Assembly: GCF_042731755.1 (NCBI RefSeq)
Contig: NZ_JBHWLR010000006.1
Location: forward strand, 1 to 64,000
Direction of reading: 5' to 3'
Source: Promicromonospora sp042731755
Lineage (GTDB): Bacteria; Actinomycetota; Actinomycetes; Actinomycetales; Cellulomonadaceae
Length of the DNA: 64,000 nt
Positions 43,769 through 52,200 of the stretch are shown piece after piece. Made by a program: the position numbers and the translations under genes. The notes under the pieces were generated by a model, which saw only the letters and a program-made list of their open reading frames with translations, had not been told where the DNA came from and searched no databases. Within the stretch, counting starts at the first letter, position 1, and the number at the start of each line of letters is the position of its first letter.

Positions 43769-43815
43769 CACGTCATTCCACCACCTCGGGCGAGGTCCTG
43801 GCGCCACCCTCCCCT

Positions 43816-43873
43816 TTGAGGCCCGGGTTTCTTCGCTTTGAGCTGGCCGAAAGCGAAGAAACCCGGGCCTCAA
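43816..43873 (-). terminator. Long hairpin after etfA, repeated-stem family
   Basis: A 24-base perfect stem (43816-43839 with 43850-43873) and a 10-base loop. The stem core TTGAGGCCCGGGTTTCTTCG is identical to that of the hairpin at 58033, 14 kb away. It lies past the etfA stop, before the E1-like gene. Confidence 0.75.
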
Positions 43874-43898
43874 GGGGGAGGTGCGGCGCCGGCCGTCC

Positions 43899-43989
43899 GA
43901 CCTCGGCCCGTTCGACCTCGGCGCAAGCCGGCCTCAGCCCGGCAGACCTCAGCCCATACGACGTCGGCCCAGCCGGCCTCAGCCCTTGC
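43899..43989. repeat. Degenerate 15-base tandem repeat at the 3' end of etfA
   Basis: Six units of 15 bases (one of 16) with consensus GRCCTCRGCCC plus four variable bases: starts at 43899, 43914, 43930, 43945, 43960 and 43975. The last unit runs across the etfA stop codon. GCCGGCCTCAGCCC is exactly repeated at 43927 and 43972. Five codons per unit would give a pentapeptide-like period if translated, but no credible gene uses it. Confidence 0.6.
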
Positions 43990-44956
43990 GCTTGCGGATC
44001 TCCGCCGCGGCCTGCGGGAGCACGTCGGCGAGCTGCCCCACGACGGCGAAGTCGCAGATCTCGAAGATCGGTGCCTCCGGGTCGCTGTTCACGGCGACGA
44101 TCACCTGCGACGCCTGCATGCCCCCGCGGTGGTGCGGCGCGCCCGAGATGCCGGCGCCGATGTAGACGCGCGGGGCGATCGTCACGCCGGTCTGCCCCAC
44201 GTAGGAGTCCCACCAGCCCTCGAACGCGGCGTCGCGGGACGCGCCCACGGCCGCGCCGAGGGCGTCCGCGAGGTCCTCCACGGGGCCGAAGTCGCCGTCG
44301 GTGCCGCGGCCCCCGGCGACCACCACGGCCGCCTGGTCCAGCGGAGGGCGGCCGCTCGTGTCTGCCTTGACCTCACGGGACAGCAGCGCCACGGGCGACG
44401 CCGGCACCTCGACGGCGTACCCCTCCGTCACCGGTTCGACGGCGGCCGGCGCGGGCTGCGCGACGGCGGAGTTCGCCCGGACGGTCACCACGGCGACGTC
44501 GGCAGTCACGGCGCACTCGGTGTCCCACGAGCCCGCGAAGACGCGCTTGCCGGCCACGACACGGCCGTGCACGTCGCGCAGCGAGGAGGCGTCGATGACC
44601 AGGCCCGCGCCCAGGTCGTGGGCGGCCAGGGCGGCGGCCTCCTTGGCGGCGAACGACGTGGGCAGCAGCACCACGTCGGCGTCGGTCAGCCGGACGGCGG
44701 CCGCGAGCGCCGCGGCGACGACCGCGGGCAGGTGCCGCTCGTCACCGCTCACGCAGGCGCCGTCCCGGGCGGGCTCCGCCTGGTGCACGGTCTCGACGCC
44801 GTACGCGCCGAGCTGCGCCAGCACCTCGACGGTGGGTGCCTCCAGGGCGACTGCCTCGACCCGGCCGAGGCCGCGGGCGATGGTGAGCAGCTCCAGCGTG
44901 CTGGTGCGGACCTCGGTAGCGGGGTCGAGCAGGACCAGGACGGTGCGGTTGGTCAT
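43979..44956 (-). CDS. etfA: Electron transfer flavoprotein alpha subunit (FixB)
   Basis: A 325-residue ETF alpha subunit, which with ETF beta carries electrons from acyl-CoA and related dehydrogenases to the respiratory chain using FAD. The N-terminal domain is TVLVLLDPATEV onward. The C-terminal FAD-binding domain has VVVAGGRGTDGDFG, YVGQTGVTIAPRVYIGAGIS, the SGAPHH variant of the FAD-contacting SGAxQH loop, and FAVVGQLADVLPQ. GGAG lies six bases before ATG 44956; the adjacent TTG is less likely. It is 108 bases downstream of the beta subunit on the same strand. Confidence 0.95.
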   Translation of the reverse strand: MTNRTVLVLLDPATEVRTSTLELLTIARGLGRVEAVALEAPTVEVLAQLGAYGVETVHQAEPARDGACVSGDERHLPAVVAAALAAAVRLTDADVVLLPTSFAAKEAAALAAHDLGAGLVIDASSLRDVHGRVVAGKRVFAGSWDTECAVTADVAVVTVRANSAVAQPAPAAVEPVTEGYAVEVPASPVALLSREVKADTSGRPPLDQAAVVVAGGRGTDGDFGPVEDLADALGAAVGASRDAAFEGWWDSYVGQTGVTIAPRVYIGAGISGAPHHRGGMQASQVIVAVNSDPEAPIFEICDFAVVGQLADVLPQAAAEIRKRKG

Positions 44957-45064
44957 CAATTCTCCTCGGAGCGCTCAAGCTCTGTCTTTGCTGGTCTGAG
45001 CCTGCGGTTCGGCTGCGGGCGCGTGCCTCGTTCCTCGGCCCCCACCCTTCGCCTCACCTCCGGC

Positions 45065-45895
45065 TCAGACCAGGTCGTTGCGGATCAGGAAGTCGGCCAG
45101 CGCCACGCCGCCCTCGCCCTTGTCGGTGACGAGCTCCACCTCGGGGCGTGCGGGGCGCGGGGCCGCCGACAGCGTCTCGGTGCGGGCGCCCGCGCTGCCC
45201 GCCACGGCGGGGTCGAGGCCGAGGTCGGCCGGGGACCACACCTCGATCTCCTTGCTGCGGGCCGCCATGATCAGCTTGAAGCCCGGGAACCGCGGCTGGT
45301 TGGCGCCGTCCGTCACGGACAGGAGCGCGGGCAGCGGCGCGGTCAGGGACTCGGTGACGTCGTCGATCTCGCGGGTGATCGTCAGCACGCGCTGCCCGGA
45401 GCCGTCCGGGTCGCCGAGCGAGACCTTCTTGGCGAGGTTCAGCGTGGGCAGGCCGAGCTCGGCGCCGAGCAGCGTCGGCACCACGGAGCCCAGTCCGTCC
45501 AGGGCGGCCATGCCGGTCACGACGAGGTCCACCGGCGCCTCGTCGCCCAGCTTGCGGACGGCGGCGGCGAGCACCGCGGCGGTGCCGAAGTAGTCGGAGC
45601 CGGCCAGGGCGTCGTCGGACACCCGGATGCCCCGGTCCACGCCGAGCTGGAACGCCTTGCGCAGCGCGACGTCGCCGTCGGGCCCGGCCATGGTGACCAC
45701 GACCACCTCGCCCTCGGCCGCCCCGATCCGGCCGGCGGCGCGCTCGGCCTCGACGATCCGCAGGGCCGCCTCGATCGCGTTCTCGTCCAGCTCGTTGAGG
45801 GTGCCCTCCCCGGCCGTGCGCACGACCCGGCCGTCGGAGAAGCCACGCTCCGTGTTGATGTCCGGGACGTACTTGGCGGTGACCACGATGCGCAT
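45065..45895 (-). CDS. etfB: Electron transfer flavoprotein beta subunit (FixA)
   Basis: A 276-residue ETF beta subunit, partner of etfA just downstream; it binds AMP and contacts the dehydrogenase partner. It starts RIVVTAKYVPDI and has LNELDENAIEAALRI, VVVTMAGPDGDVALRKAFQLGVDRGI (seen in shorter pieces as the AMP-binding region), DLVVTGMAALDGLGSVVP and PRFPGFKLIMAARSKEIEVW. ATG 45895 has no ribosome binding site; TACGGT ends six bases upstream, so the operon message is probably leaderless. Confidence 0.95.
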   Translation of the reverse strand: MRIVVTAKYVPDINTERGFSDGRVVRTAGEGTLNELDENAIEAALRIVEAERAAGRIGAAEGEVVVVTMAGPDGDVALRKAFQLGVDRGIRVSDDALAGSDYFGTAAVLAAAVRKLGDEAPVDLVVTGMAALDGLGSVVPTLLGAELGLPTLNLAKKVSLGDPDGSGQRVLTITREIDDVTESLTAPLPALLSVTDGANQPRFPGFKLIMAARSKEIEVWSPADLGLDPAVAGSAGARTETLSAAPRPARPEVELVTDKGEGGVALADFLIRNDLV

Positions 45896-45901
45896 GGGGT
45901 A

Positions 45902-45907
45902 ACCGTA
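45902..45907 (-). promoter_or_regulatory. Leaderless-type -10 element of the etfBA operon
   Basis: TACGGT on the minus strand is six bases from ATG 45895, the same spacing as at six other genes in the window. Confidence 0.45.
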
Positions 45908-45966
45908 CGACGTCGGGCGGCGTGGGACGGATCGGGTCCACCAGCGGGCCTGAGACGATGGGGCAT

Positions 45967-48285
45967 ATGGCGCAGTCACGACGAGCAGAACCGCAGCGGG
46001 CGCCGGGCGACCCGGTGCCCCGCCCGGTCGTCCGGCCGCTCATCCGGCCGTCGGCCCGCCGCAGCCACGTGCCGCCGCTGGGCGTGTACGTGACGCCCGA
46101 CGGCGGGATCGACGCGGCCGTGCTGGCGTCCCACGCGACGGCGGTGGACCTGTGCCTCATCGACGTCACGGACCCGACCCTGGACGAGCACGACCCGGGC
46201 CGGTACACCGAGCGCCGGTTCGAGATGGTGGGGCCGGTGTACGGCGTGTGGCACACCCACGTCCCGGACGTCGCACCAGGTCAGCGCTACGGCTTCCGCG
46301 TGTACGGCCCGTGGGACCCGCGCGCGGGGCTGCGGCACAACCCGGCCAAGCTGCTGGTCGACCCGTACGCCCGCGGGTTCGCGGGCCGGCTGCGCTACGG
46401 GCCCGAGGTGGTCGGCGCGGTGAGCACGGAGCGCGAGGACGGCTGGTGGCTCAGCGACCCGTACGGCCCGCCCGACGCGACCGACTCCCTGGCGTACGTG
46501 CCGCACTCCGTCGTCGTCGCGCCGCTGCCGCCGCCCGCTCCCCTGTCCCGGCCGCGTGTGCCCTGGGCCGAGACCGTGGTCTACGAGGCGCACGTGCGCG
46601 GGCTGACGATGCTGCGCGAGGACATCCCCGAGGAGCTGCGCGGCACGTACGCGGGCGCGGCGCACCCGGCCGTCGTCGAGCACCTGAAGAGCCTCGGCGT
46701 CACGACGCTGGAGCTGCTGCCCATCCACAAGAGCGTGGCCGAGCCGCGGCTCGCCGCGCACGGGCTGTCGAACTACTGGGGCTACAACACGCTCGGATTC
46801 TTCGCGCCCAACGCTGACTACGCGACCCGGGCGGCGCAGGAGCAGGGCGCGGAGGCGGTGCTCGACGAGGTGCGCGGCATGGTGCACCTGCTGCACGAGG
46901 CGGGCATCGAGGTGCTGCTCGACGTGGTCTACAACCACACCTGCGAGGGCGGCGACGACAGCCTGCACCTGGCCTGGCGCGGCCTCGACAACCCGGTCTA
47001 CTACCTGCACGACGGCGCCTCGCCGGCCGCGCTCGCGGACGTGACGGGCACGGGCAACTCGCTGGACTTCCGGCGGCCGCGGGTGATCCAGCTCGCCCTG
47101 GACTCGCTGCGCTACTGGGCCGAGACCGTGGGCGTGGACGGGTACCGGTTCGACCTCGCGGTGACGCTGGGCCGCGGCAACGTCGGGTTCGACCCCGACC
47201 ACCCGTTCCTGGTGGCGCTGCAGACGGACCCGGTGCTGTCGGGGCTCAAGCTCGTGGCGGAGCCCTGGGACGTGGGGCCGGGCGGCTGGCAGACGGGCTC
47301 GTTCCCGCCGCCCATGGCGGAGTGGAACGACCGGTTCCGCGACGCCGCGCGCGGGTTCTGGCTGGACGCGCCCAAGCAGGGCGTGCGCGGGCAGGAGATG
47401 CGCGGCCTGCGGGACCTGGCCACGCGGCTGGCCGGGAGCGCCGACCTGTTCGGGCCCGGCGACCCGCCGCTGGTGCGTGGTCCGGTCGCGTCGGTCAACT
47501 ACGTGACGGCGCACGACGGCTTCACGCTCGCCGACCTGGTCGCCTACGACCACAAGCACAACGAGGCCAACGGCGAGGACAACCGAGACGGGTCGGACAA
47601 CAACCTGTCGTGGAACCACGGGCTGGAGGGGCACACCAGCTCGGGCGACGACGCGACGACGGAGCCGTGGCAGGCGATCGTGCCGCCGCGCCGCAAGTCG
47701 CAGCGCAACCTGCTGGGCACCCTGCTGCTGGCCGCCGGCACGCCCATGCTCACCGCGGGCGACGAGCTGGGCCGCACCCAGGGCGGCAACAACAACGCCT
47801 ACGTCCAGGACAACGAGACGTCGTGGATCCGGTGGGCCGTGGACGACGCCGGGACCGATCTCCTGGAGACCACGCGCTACCTGCTGGCGCTGCGGCGCGA
47901 GCACCCGGCGCTCCGTGCCGACTCGTTCTTCCTGGGTTCGCCCCGGCCGCACGAGACCGACACCGACCTGCTGTGGTTCTCCGAGACCGGCGCGGCCATG
48001 GAGGTCGACACGTGGAACCAGCCCGGCCGGCGCGTGCTGCAGATGCTGCGGCCCGGCCCGGCGGTGGGTGATGCGGACGTGCTGCTGGTGATCAACGGCG
48101 GCCTGGACGACGTCGAGGTGACGCTGCCGCCGCGTGACGGCGCCGCGCCGTGGGAGCTGGTCTGGGACTCCGCGTGGGACGCGCCCGTGGTGCCCGACGA
48201 CGAGACCGGGCCCCGGACGTCGGTGACCCTGGAGGCGCTGAACATCAACGTGCTGCTGTCGCGGGGTGTTTCACCCGTGGAATGA
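45967..48285 (+). CDS. glgX: Glycogen debranching enzyme GlgX (GH13 isoamylase type)
   Basis: A 772-residue glycoside hydrolase family 13 enzyme that removes alpha-1,6 branches from glycogen limit dextrins. An N-terminal CBM48 (about residues 40-140: YGFRVYGPWDPRAG) precedes the barrel. Catalytic regions in order are DVVYNHTCEGG, DGYRFDLAV (nucleophile Asp), KLVAEPWDVG (acid/base Glu) and VTAHDGFTL. ELGRTQGGNNNAYVQDN near the C-terminal part is typical of GlgX. The cytosolic N terminus is Arg/Pro-rich and about 35 residues longer than usual. ATG 45967 is chosen; an in-frame ATG three codons upstream (45958) is possible. It is divergent from etfB with a 71-base gap. Confidence 0.94.
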   Translation: MAQSRRAEPQRAPGDPVPRPVVRPLIRPSARRSHVPPLGVYVTPDGGIDAAVLASHATAVDLCLIDVTDPTLDEHDPGRYTERRFEMVGPVYGVWHTHVPDVAPGQRYGFRVYGPWDPRAGLRHNPAKLLVDPYARGFAGRLRYGPEVVGAVSTEREDGWWLSDPYGPPDATDSLAYVPHSVVVAPLPPPAPLSRPRVPWAETVVYEAHVRGLTMLREDIPEELRGTYAGAAHPAVVEHLKSLGVTTLELLPIHKSVAEPRLAAHGLSNYWGYNTLGFFAPNADYATRAAQEQGAEAVLDEVRGMVHLLHEAGIEVLLDVVYNHTCEGGDDSLHLAWRGLDNPVYYLHDGASPAALADVTGTGNSLDFRRPRVIQLALDSLRYWAETVGVDGYRFDLAVTLGRGNVGFDPDHPFLVALQTDPVLSGLKLVAEPWDVGPGGWQTGSFPPPMAEWNDRFRDAARGFWLDAPKQGVRGQEMRGLRDLATRLAGSADLFGPGDPPLVRGPVASVNYVTAHDGFTLADLVAYDHKHNEANGEDNRDGSDNNLSWNHGLEGHTSSGDDATTEPWQAIVPPRRKSQRNLLGTLLLAAGTPMLTAGDELGRTQGGNNNAYVQDNETSWIRWAVDDAGTDLLETTRYLLALRREHPALRADSFFLGSPRPHETDTDLLWFSETGAAMEVDTWNQPGRRVLQMLRPGPAVGDADVLLVINGGLDDVEVTLPPRDGAAPWELVWDSAWDAPVVPDDETGPRTSVTLEALNINVLLSRGVSPVE

Positions 48286-48319
48286 CAGGCGGGTGACGCC
48301 ACGGGCGGACGGTCCTGGC

Positions 48320-48325
48320 TAAGGT
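48320..48325 (+). promoter_or_regulatory. Leaderless-type -10 element of the FAD dehydrogenase gene
   Basis: TAAGGT lies six bases before ATG 48332, in the short gap after glgX. This suggests the gene has its own leaderless transcript. Confidence 0.5.
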
Positions 48326-48331
48326 GCGCAC

Positions 48332-50047
48332 ATGACTGACTCCGTCCACAACAACGCCGTTGGCACCACGGGGAACACCGACGTCATCGTCATCGGTGCG
48401 GGCCTGTCCGGGCTCGTCACCGCGACCGAGCTGACCGCCGCGGGCAAGCGCGTCGTCCTGCTCGACCAGGAGCCCGCCGCGTCACTGGGCGGGCAGGCCT
48501 GGTGGTCGTTCGGCGGGCTGTTCCTGGTCGACTCCCCGGAGCAGCGGCGGCTCAAGGTGCGCGACTCCGCCGAGCTGGCGTTCTCCGACTGGCTGGGCTC
48601 CGCGCAGTTCGATCCCGGCGCCGAGCGCGGCGAGGGCCGGGACCGGTTCGGGTACCGCTGGGCCCAGGGGTTCGTCGAGTTCGCCGCGGGCGACCTGCGG
48701 CCCTGGCTGCACGCCAAGGGCGTGCGCTGGTTCCCGCTGGTGCAGTGGGCGGAGCGCGGGGGGTACCCCGCCGGCGGGCACGGCAACTCGGTGCCGCGCT
48801 TCCACGTCACGTGGGGCACCGGCCCCGCCGTCGTCGAGCCGTTCGTCGCCGCGGCGCACGAGGCCAACCGGGCCGGGCTGCTCGACCTGCGCTTCCGGCA
48901 CCGGGTCACGTCCCTGGTCGTCACCGACGGCCGCGTCACCGGCGTCCGCGCGGAGATCCTGGCCGACGACGACGCCGGCCGCGGCGAGCCGTCGGGCCGC
49001 ACGGTGACCGGCGAGGTGGAGCTGTCCGCGCAGGCCGTCGTGGTCGCGAGCGGCGGCATCGGCGCCAACCACGACCTGGCGCGCGCTCGCTGGTCCGCCG
49101 ACGCCGGACACCTCCCCGGACGGATGCTCTCGGGCGTGCCGGACTCCACGGACGGGCTCATGCTGGGCGTCGCCGCCGACTCCGGCGCGGCCCTGGTGCA
49201 CGAGGACCGCATGTGGCACTACCCGGAGGGCATCGCGAACCACTCGCCGGTCTGGACCCAGCACGGCATCCGGATCCTGCCCGGCCCGTCGTCGCTGTGG
49301 CTCGACGCCGACGGCAACCGGCTGCCCGGCCCGCTCTTCCCCGGGTTCGACGCGCTCGGGGCGCTGCAGCACGTGACCACCCGCGGTGACGACCACTCCT
49401 GGTTCGTGCTGAACAAGACGATCATGGAGAAGGAGTTCGCGCTGTCGGGCTCCGAGCAGAACCCCGACCTGACCGGCAAGTCCGTGCCGCTCCTCCTGGA
49501 GCGGGTGCGCGGGCGCTCGGTGCCGGTGCGCACCTTCGCGGAGCAGTCGGAGGAGTTCCTCTGGGCGGACGACGCCTTCGAGCTCGCCGCGAAGATGAAC
49601 GCGCTGACGGAGGCCACCGACGGGTCGAGCGGGCACGTCAACGGGGCATCCCTGGCCGCGCTGATCGCGGCCCGCGACGCCCAGGTCGCCACCGGGCTCG
49701 GCAAGGACCCGCAGGTCGTGGCGACGTCGGCCGCCCGTCACTTCATCGTGGACAAGGCCATCCGGGTGTCGCCGCCGCGCGCGCTCACCGACCCGCAGGA
49801 CGGGCCGCTGCTCGCCGTGCGGCTGTCGGTGCTGACCCGCAAGACCCTCGGGGGCCTGTGGTGCGACGAGACGGGCCGGGCGCTGACGCCGGACGGCAAA
49901 GTGCTGGAGGGCCTGTGGGCCGTGGGCGAGGCCGCGGGCTTCGGCGGCGGCGGGGCCCACGGGCACCGCGCGCTGGAGGGCACGTTCCTGGGCGGCTGCC
50001 TGTTCACGGGCCGGACGACGGGCCGCGCCCTGGCTGCCACGCTGTGA
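48332..50047 (+). CDS. FAD-binding dehydrogenase (fumarate reductase/3-ketosteroid dehydrogenase flavoprotein type)
   Basis: A 571-residue soluble flavoprotein. The FAD Rossmann motif is DVIVIGAGLSGLVTATEL (residues 17-34), followed by SLGGQAWWSFGGLFLVDS. A second dinucleotide strand reads AQAVVVASGGIGANHDLAR near 240. The C-terminal FAD loop is GEAAGFGGGGAHGHRALEGTFLGG. The capping domain in the middle resembles fumarate reductase/ketosteroid dehydrogenase flavoproteins. No membrane anchor or iron-sulfur partner is encoded, so it probably uses a soluble electron partner; the ETF pair lies close by, but a link is only a guess. Substrate unknown. The start has TAAGGT six bases upstream. The stop codon is partly inside the terminator hairpin. 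Confidence 0.88.
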   Translation: MTDSVHNNAVGTTGNTDVIVIGAGLSGLVTATELTAAGKRVVLLDQEPAASLGGQAWWSFGGLFLVDSPEQRRLKVRDSAELAFSDWLGSAQFDPGAERGEGRDRFGYRWAQGFVEFAAGDLRPWLHAKGVRWFPLVQWAERGGYPAGGHGNSVPRFHVTWGTGPAVVEPFVAAAHEANRAGLLDLRFRHRVTSLVVTDGRVTGVRAEILADDDAGRGEPSGRTVTGEVELSAQAVVVASGGIGANHDLARARWSADAGHLPGRMLSGVPDSTDGLMLGVAADSGAALVHEDRMWHYPEGIANHSPVWTQHGIRILPGPSSLWLDADGNRLPGPLFPGFDALGALQHVTTRGDDHSWFVLNKTIMEKEFALSGSEQNPDLTGKSVPLLLERVRGRSVPVRTFAEQSEEFLWADDAFELAAKMNALTEATDGSSGHVNGASLAALIAARDAQVATGLGKDPQVVATSAARHFIVDKAIRVSPPRALTDPQDGPLLAVRLSVLTRKTLGGLWCDETGRALTPDGKVLEGLWAVGEAAGFGGGGAHGHRALEGTFLGGCLFTGRTTGRALAATL

Positions 50048-50096
50048 CCAGCCGGCTGACTCGGCAAACCTGAACCGCCGAGTCAGCCGGCTGGTC
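50046..50096. terminator. Long hairpin after the FAD dehydrogenase
   Basis: A 20-base perfect stem (50046-50065 with 50077-50096), loop of 11 bases. The left arm begins inside the TGA stop of the upstream gene. First of two tandem hairpins between convergent genes. Confidence 0.75.
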
Positions 50097-50099
50097 CGA

Positions 50100-50146
50100 C
50101 CACCCGGCTGACTCGGCAGATTCATCCGGTCGAGTCAGTGGGGTGG
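50100..50146. terminator. Second tandem hairpin, terminator side of tyrA
   Basis: A 16-base stem with two mismatches (50100-50115 with 50131-50146) and a 15-base loop, 25 bases past the tyrA stop. Its CGGCTGACTCGGC sequence is shared with the neighbouring hairpin. Confidence 0.55.
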
Positions 50147-50170
50147 TGACATACCTTCCGGGAGGTACAG

Positions 50171-51199
50171 CTAGCGGAGCAGGGCCGACTCCGGGGTGAC
50201 GGCGATGACCACCGCGCCCTGCGCGCAGCGCGCGAGCAGGTCCGCGGGCCAGCCGTCCGTGAGCGGCACCGTCTCGACGTCTCCGCCGGCCCCGGTGTCC
50301 GTCCGGCCGGCCCCGTCCGCGCCGTCGCCCGGGCGCAGGCCCGTCACGCGCGCCGTCCCGCCGCGGCCCAGCCGCTCCCGGAGCGGCTCGGGGCGGTCGA
50401 AGAACGCGTGCGTCGGCGCGTTGGAGTCCAGCGCGTCCGCGAGCCGTTCCAGGTCGCGGGCCGCCAGCCGCAGCGCGGGGGCCACCCAGGCGGCGTTCTC
50501 GGTCACCATCGCCTCGGTGCGCCGCGGGTCGGTGAACCCCACCCGGGTCCCGTCGCGGAACGAGCCCGCGGCCAGCCGCAGCGCGACGTCCCGGACGGGC
50601 GCGCCCGCGACGGCGCCGAGAAGCTGGTTGGCCAGCACGTGCGGCACGTGGGAAACGAGCGCGACGGCCTCGTCGTGCAGGTCGTCGGTCAGCACCGCGG
50701 CGGTCCCGCCCAGCGGGCCCGTGACCAGCCGCAGCACCTGCAGCAGCCGGTCCGGGTCGGTCGCCGGGGTCACGGTCACCGCCCACGGGACGCCCTGCAT
50801 CAGCTCCGCCGACGACGCCGCGAAGCCGCTCTGCTCCGTCCCCGACATGGGGTGCGCTCCGACGTACCGCTCCCCCAGCCCGGCCTCGGTCACCGCGTCC
50901 CGCACGGGCCCCTTCACGGATCCGACGTCGGTCACCGTCGGGTCCCAGCCCGGCTCGTCCGCCAGCGCCTCGGCGAGCTCCGCCGCCACCGACCGCATGG
51001 CGCGCAGCGGCGCGGCGAGCACCACGACGTCGGGCCGGTTCGCGGCCAGGTGCGCGACGTCGTCGGCGATCGTGAGGCCCGCCGCGCGTGCCTCGCCGCC
51101 CGAGGCGGGGTCCGTCGCGACCACGGGCACGCCCGCCGCCTGCAGGGCGCGGGCGAGCGAGCCCCCGACCAGCCCCAGCCCGACGACGCCGACGCTCAC
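50171..51199 (-). CDS. tyrA: Prephenate dehydrogenase TyrA
   Basis: A 342-residue NAD(P)-dependent prephenate dehydrogenase of tyrosine synthesis. The Rossmann motif is GVVGLGLVGGSLARAL at the N terminus. VTDVGSVKG and VGAHPMSGTEQSG are the substrate-side signatures, followed by the helical dimer domain (LVSHVPHVLANQLL, FRDGTRVGFTDP). A C-terminal extension of about 60 residues (after LRERLGRGG) has no clear ACT motif. GTG 51199 overlaps the pheA stop as GTGA. It is last of the three-gene aromatic operon and ends in tandem hairpins. Confidence 0.94.
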   Translation of the reverse strand: MSVGVVGLGLVGGSLARALQAAGVPVVATDPASGGEARAAGLTIADDVAHLAANRPDVVVLAAPLRAMRSVAAELAEALADEPGWDPTVTDVGSVKGPVRDAVTEAGLGERYVGAHPMSGTEQSGFAASSAELMQGVPWAVTVTPATDPDRLLQVLRLVTGPLGGTAAVLTDDLHDEAVALVSHVPHVLANQLLGAVAGAPVRDVALRLAAGSFRDGTRVGFTDPRRTEAMVTENAAWVAPALRLAARDLERLADALDSNAPTHAFFDRPEPLRERLGRGGTARVTGLRPGDGADGAGRTDTGAGGDVETVPLTDGWPADLLARCAQGAVVIAVTPESALLR

Positions 51200-52200
51200 C
51201 ACAGCAGGCCCCGCTCGCGGTCCTCGGCGGAGTCGTTCGCCGACACGGAGCCGACCGGCGCGTGGTCCGGGTCGAGCACGCCGTCGAGCGCCCGGAAGCC
51301 CGCGCCCGCCGGGAACAGGCCGAGCGTCTTGAGGGAGTCGCCGGCGGCCAGCAGGTCGCTCAGCATCTCCCGCGCGCCCCGGTCCCACGGCGCCTCGTCG
51401 AAGGTCACCACGAACGCGTACTTGCTCTCCTGGGCCTTGACCGGCCGGGTGATCAGGCTCGACATGTTCACGCCCCGGTCGCCGAACGCCGCGGTGATCC
51501 GCGCCAGCACGCCCGGACCGGTCACCGACGGGGTGATCGCCAGCATCGTCTTCCACTCCGTGGCGCCCGCGTCCCGCGACCGCGCGAGGTGCGCGGCGGC
51601 CGCGCTGCGCCGGGTCAGCACGAGGAACCGGGTGCGGCCGCCCCGGAAGTCCTCCACCGCCTTCGCGTACGTCTGCAGCCCGTACAGCTCGCCGCAGATC
51701 GTAGGCCCCAGGGCGATCGTCCCCGGTCCGGCGTCGCGGCAGGCCGCCGCGTTGGACGACGCCGGGGCGGTCGCCAGCCCCGTGCCCGTCACGAAGCCGG
51801 AGCACTGCGCCAGCCCGTGCGGGTGCGCGGACACCTCCGTCAGGTCGCCGTGGTCCGGCCGCACGAACGCGTCGAACGACACGTCGATCGCCACCTCGTC
51901 GACGGCCACGACGTCCGCGCTGGACAGCAGCGCGTCCAGGGACGGCACCACGTAGCCCTCCACGGAGGACTCGATCGCGACCACGCCGACGTCGGCGCCG
52001 CCGGCCGCCACGACGTCGTGCACGTCCTTGACGGTGTCCAGGGGTTCGGCAGCCACGTCGTCGTCGACACTCCCCGCAGAGGCGCCCGAGGGCGCGGGCC
52101 GCCGCGCCCACTCCAGGGCCGCCTGGTGCGTGAAGGTACCCTCCGGGCCCAGGTAGGCCACCCGGGTGCCGCCCGCCGGGCGGCCGCCCGGCGCCGTCAT
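51196..52200 (-). CDS. pheA: Prephenate dehydratase PheA
   Basis: A 334-residue monofunctional prephenate dehydratase of phenylalanine synthesis. The catalytic domain shows RVAYLGPEGTFTHQAAL, ESSVEGYVVPSLDAL, AHPHGLAQC, CGELYGLQTYA and the active-site TRF in GGRTRFLVL. The ACT domain follows (about residues 235-310), but the two phenylalanine-binding signatures are altered. GALV-type PGALLA reads PGVLARI, and ESRP reads ITRP (SSLITRPVKAQ). Feedback inhibition may therefore differ from the norm. ATG 52200 overlaps the stop of the upstream paralogue as ATGA. A ~30-residue tail rich in Asp and Ser closes the protein. Confidence 0.94.
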   Translation of the reverse strand: MTAPGGRPAGGTRVAYLGPEGTFTHQAALEWARRPAPSGASAGSVDDDVAAEPLDTVKDVHDVVAAGGADVGVVAIESSVEGYVVPSLDALLSSADVVAVDEVAIDVSFDAFVRPDHGDLTEVSAHPHGLAQCSGFVTGTGLATAPASSNAAACRDAGPGTIALGPTICGELYGLQTYAKAVEDFRGGRTRFLVLTRRSAAAAHLARSRDAGATEWKTMLAITPSVTGPGVLARITAAFGDRGVNMSSLITRPVKAQESKYAFVVTFDEAPWDRGAREMLSDLLAAGDSLKTLGLFPAGAGFRALDGVLDPDHAPVGSVSANDSAEDRERGLLW

